The notes under the pieces: model-generated
What the model was told of the DNA's origin: nothing
The model's input: only the letters and a program-made list of their open reading frames with translations
Database searches by the model: none
Shown here: positions 62,001 through 64,000 of the stretch, piece after piece
Layout of the letters: the number at the start of each line of letters is the position of its first letter
Numbering within the stretch: position 1 is the first letter of the stretch
Program-made: the position numbers and the translations under genes
From: Chondrosia reniformis
Lineage: Eukaryota > Porifera > Demospongiae > Chondrillida > Chondrillidae
Assembly: GCA_947172415.1 (NCBI GenBank)
Contig: OX359193.1
Coordinates: 2,474,501-2,538,500 of the forward strand
Direction of reading: 5' to 3'
Length of the DNA stretch: 64,000 nucleotides

Positions 62001-63367
62001 AGTAATAATATTAATCAAGGAACCACCAACAGTAAAGATCTAAACATTTAGTAATAGAATAATGTGACAAGTCAGTTTTTATGTAGAGAAAGCTGGATTG
62101 AAGTAAGAATGGCAGTGCCTGCAACAATAGCTGGCACATCTGGCAAGTGTTGAAACAAAACAGTGATCATATGGTAAGGCCAACCATGCAGAAGTGAAAT
62201 ATAAACTGAAACTTAATCTTACACATCATCCCAACTTTTACTATAATGATACGACTAATCATAGAAGTGATGTGTATGATTACATTTCAGTATGCCACTT
62301 CTGCATTGTTAGCCTTACCATATGATCAGTGTCTTGTTTCAATACATTTTCCAGATGTACTGGTCACTGTTGTAGGTGTACATATCTATACATATGCAGT
62401 AGACTCTATGCTTAATGACTGCCGCAGTAAGGTCACAACCTTGAAAAACCACCATAAAATTTCGGAACTAAAAATTATTCCAAATGATTTTAACTAATGA
62501 TATTAAGGATATTCACTAATTCAACCACCTCACTATCCAACATTTTGATAATGGCACTAGAATAGTTGTTACCTTCTTAAATTATAAGTTATAGAAGCAT
62601 TGTTCAGTAATTTGACCTGGACCCATTGGTGGTTGGTGGTCTTAATACGTAGTGACGTTCTACTTCATGTCCAACAGCAGATTACCCATCCATTCCTGAA
62701 CAATTGCTATCTCTTGTAGCCACTTTATGTCTAGCTGATGAATAATTGGCATGATAACATAATAATAATTATATCATGGTATGTATCTGTTGTGACCACT
62801 TATATGTATAGCTTAAAAATCCATGTATCGATAATTTAACCACAAGTGTTAGTGGGAAACATGAAAGAGAAACTATTCCTGAGAATTAAACCCAAAGGTA
62901 ACTAAAAACACTGCTGTTGTTTTCATCAAGCTACAATTTACCACAGCAATGCTCTATTTATTGCTACTCTTCTCTCATACAAGCTAAATTACTACTTGTT
63001 TAATTTGGGTGATTTATTCATGCTAGATCAAGAAGACGTACCCTAACGGACCTTATGTATTTACATATTGTTTTGTAGTGTTGCAGAGAATGCTGATGAA
63101 AACAAGATGTCTTTGACAAATTTAGCTACTGTATTTGGTCCCAACTTGGTCCGTCCAGGGCGGCGGGAAGGTAGTGAAGTAGAGGCAACTCTAAATATCA
63201 TGTCACAAGTAGGTGTCCTTATGTACTTCTTGAAGTTGCCTTCAGAGATGTACGATACTTTGGAATGGCAGAGAACTTCACCAAGCACTCTAAAGCAGAA
63301 GTTGTATGGAGTGTGTGAAAACAAAGTAGCAAAAGAAAAAACTTCCAATTCTAAAATTAAAAGCTAG
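47058..63367 (+). CDS. bcr: BCR/ABR orthologue: RhoGEF-C2-RhoGAP protein
   Basis: 25 coding exons, phases consistent, about 1276 residues (human BCR 1271): 47058-48458, 48819-48971, 50044-50232, 50592-50699, 51305-51356, 51595-51647, 51904-52017, 52693-52750, 53823-53895, 53979-54055, 54603-54727, 55175-55234, 55571-55633, 55711-55786, 57937-57992, 58192-58234, 58319-58405, 58544-58644, 59341-59439, 59546-59718, 59795-59856, 60586-60663, 61132-61266, 61359-61464, 63079-63367. The N-terminus ([14 protein letters not shown], then a coiled coil ending FLLVYLRQQ) matches the BCR oligomerisation domain, which ABR lacks. A Ser-rich linker fills the rest of exon 1. DH spans about 485-690 ([28 protein letters not shown]), split PH about 700-870, C2 about 905-1000, RhoGAP about 1055-1240 with [12 protein letters not shown] (Arg finger about residue 1083). 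It would both load and switch off Rho/Rac GTPases at membranes. No Tyr-x-Asn GRB2 site is seen in exon 1 and no PDZ-binding C-terminus (ends KIKS). One donor is GC. Confidence 0.95.
49454..49732. mobile_element. Penelope-end hairpin element with two ribozyme cores
   Basis: Arms of about 130 bp (49454-49584 and 49602-49732) are inverted copies. The outer part carries GGAGCATCTTTC, related to the 51-bp ends of the element at 18.4 kb, and the same tail (AATAGAATAAAGATTTCTTC) lies just left at about 49414. Each arm has a hammerhead-like core: CTGAAGA...GGTCGAAACG on the minus strand near 49520-49547 and CTGAAGA...GATCGACACG on the plus strand near 49639-49665, the latter mutated at GAAA. Located in intron 2 of the BCR gene. 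Confidence 0.7.
53253..53735. mobile_element. MITE with ~100-bp inverted ends and 12-bp direct flanks
   Basis: Left 53253-53355 (TCTCGCATAGCCCAGACCAC...) and right 53636-53735 are near-perfect inverted copies sharing CACTATCTCACCTCCATATT and AGGGTCTGGTCAATTGCC. GTTATAGTGTAG flanks both sides (53241-53252 and 53736-53747). Long ends with a long duplication recall MULE-type elements. Located in intron 8 of the BCR gene. Confidence 0.8.
58720..58890 (+). repeat. 215-bp ribozyme repeat, diverged copy C
   Basis: Plus-strand relative of the copies at 38.2 and 42.1 kb: CACTGATGAAGGGTGG, AGCTGTCTGGCCCAGTG, GATAGCTCTTACTAGG. The hammerhead core is CTGATGA with GAAG instead of GAAA, so it should be inactive. 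Lies in intron 18 of the BCR gene, just after the GC-donor exon. Confidence 0.7.
60144..60311. repeat. Nested foldback element 1
   Basis: Outer arms GAGACAGTGATCAT / ATGATCACTGTCTT and inner arms CACTTCTGTGTTTGGGC (60165-60181) / GCCCAAACACAGAAGT (60218-60233). Related to 62151-62341. Lies in intron 21 of the BCR gene. Confidence 0.6.
62151..62341. repeat. Nested foldback element 2
   Basis: 46-bp arms 62151-62196 and 62296-62341 (ACAGTGATCATATGGTAAGG / CCTTACCATATGATCAGTGT and onward) with an inner pair AATCTTACACATCA / TGATGTGTATGATT. Same family as element 1. Lies in intron 24 of the BCR gene. Confidence 0.65.
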
Positions 63368-63584
63368 AGTTTGACATTGTACATTCAATTCTATATTAGT
63401 TCATTGATTTTTGCAATAGTATGTCTTCCTGTAGTGCATGTGCTATCATTCTGTGGGTTATTTTGTTCACTTTTTAATAGTTTTGTAAATAACTTAAACA
63501 TCTATAAGTTGGCTTGTTATGGTTATAAAGATGAACTTTTGGAATCAATCCTACATATATATAAGTATGTGGCACTGATTCCAA

Positions 63585-63590
63585 AATAAA
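63585..63590 (+). terminator. Polyadenylation signal of the BCR gene
   Basis: AATAAA 218 bp after the stop codon and about 80 bp before the end of the convergent minus-strand gene. Confidence 0.6.
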
Positions 63591-63669
63591 ATGGATACAG
63601 TTTTGGCATCAGATTGGATCTGGCTCTAGTAGACTCAGTACAGAGTGTAAATCCATTGGACTGGAATGT

Positions 63670-64000
63670 CTAGCAGCCTGACTTGATGAAACCTCTGATT
63701 TGCTTTTCTTTGCCCCTAAAAGTTATAATCTGTGAAGGTTTGAAGCAGCCACTTGAGTAATGATTTTTTTTCAAATAGACAAGCATTTTTTCATCATCTA
63801 ATACGTTAACTAGCATCTCTAGTTCCTTCTGTTGACGTTTTCCTCTCTAGAAATAAGATCGTAAACTTATCTGCAGAATATACCGAATCGAATAACCAAA
63901 ATATCGTTATTAATCATCTTAATGCTTACCTTTGATACAGTTAGAGTGTGATTATCGTCTTGAATGTATAGAATAGGAAGTTCCAGGAACTTCCTCCATA
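63670..64000 (-). CDS. Last two exons of an unidentified convergent gene
   Basis: Exon 64000-63930 (cut by the window edge) reads FLELPILYIQDDNHTLTVSK up to a GTAAGC donor. After an 83-bp intron ending in TTTCTAG, exon 63846-63670 reads RGKRQQKELEMLVNVLDDEK, then MLVYLKKNHYSSGCFKPSQI, and ends RGFIKSGC-stop. The phase is 0 on both sides. The frame is open across both exons with good splice sites, which makes a real gene likely. I do not recognise the family. The 3' end faces the BCR gene tail-to-tail. Confidence 0.55.

Overview
The window is animal nuclear DNA. It is AT-rich, its genes are split by spliceosomal introns, and it is full of degraded transposons. The gene set (a BCR/ABR-type RhoGEF-RhoGAP, collagen coded in 54/45-bp Gly-X-Y exons, a DUF4062-NACHT-WD40 protein, a plant-type LRR secreted protein, SLX1) suggests a non-bilaterian metazoan, most likely a sponge. 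That placement is an inference from gene content; no marker gene proves it.

Layout. 1-8.8 kb: three same-strand copies of an R2-superclade LINE (RT plus C-terminal CCHC and PD-(D/E)XK-type endonuclease), a TA-flanked MITE and a lone PHD-finger exon. 9.2-13.2 kb: ten collagen exons on the minus strand, with a 26-bp minisatellite and a 147-bp Penelope-derived hairpin in introns. 13.3-20.3 kb: a transposon nest of tandem repeats, an insertion with 111-bp foldback arms, a Merlin element whose transposase frame is restored by a 70-bp intron, and a Penelope-like element with perfect 51-bp inverted ends, a 12-bp target duplication and a hammerhead ribozyme motif. 21.8-32.5 kb: a four-exon, about 1582-residue DUF4062-NACHT-WD40 gene whose 5.6-kb second intron holds a piggyBac relic. 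33.4-34.0 kb: a broken macro-domain sequence. 35.0-36.7 kb (minus): a single-exon LRR secreted protein, head-to-head with SLX1 (five exons, 275 residues, 36.9-42.5 kb) across only 206 bp. 47.1-63.4 kb: a full 25-coding-exon BCR orthologue of about 1276 residues. 63.67 kb to the end (minus): the last two exons of a convergent, unidentified gene.

The host genes are not an operon. The recurring theme is retroelement-borne hammerhead ribozyme motifs. Canonical or decayed CUGANGA...GAAA cores occur at about 10.67, 20.19, 22.58, 27.72, 38.40, 42.21, 49.54, 49.64 and 58.76 kb, in Penelope-like ends and in a separate 215-bp repeat family. Exon structures were read by hand from GT/GC-AG sites and frame continuity and have no transcript support.
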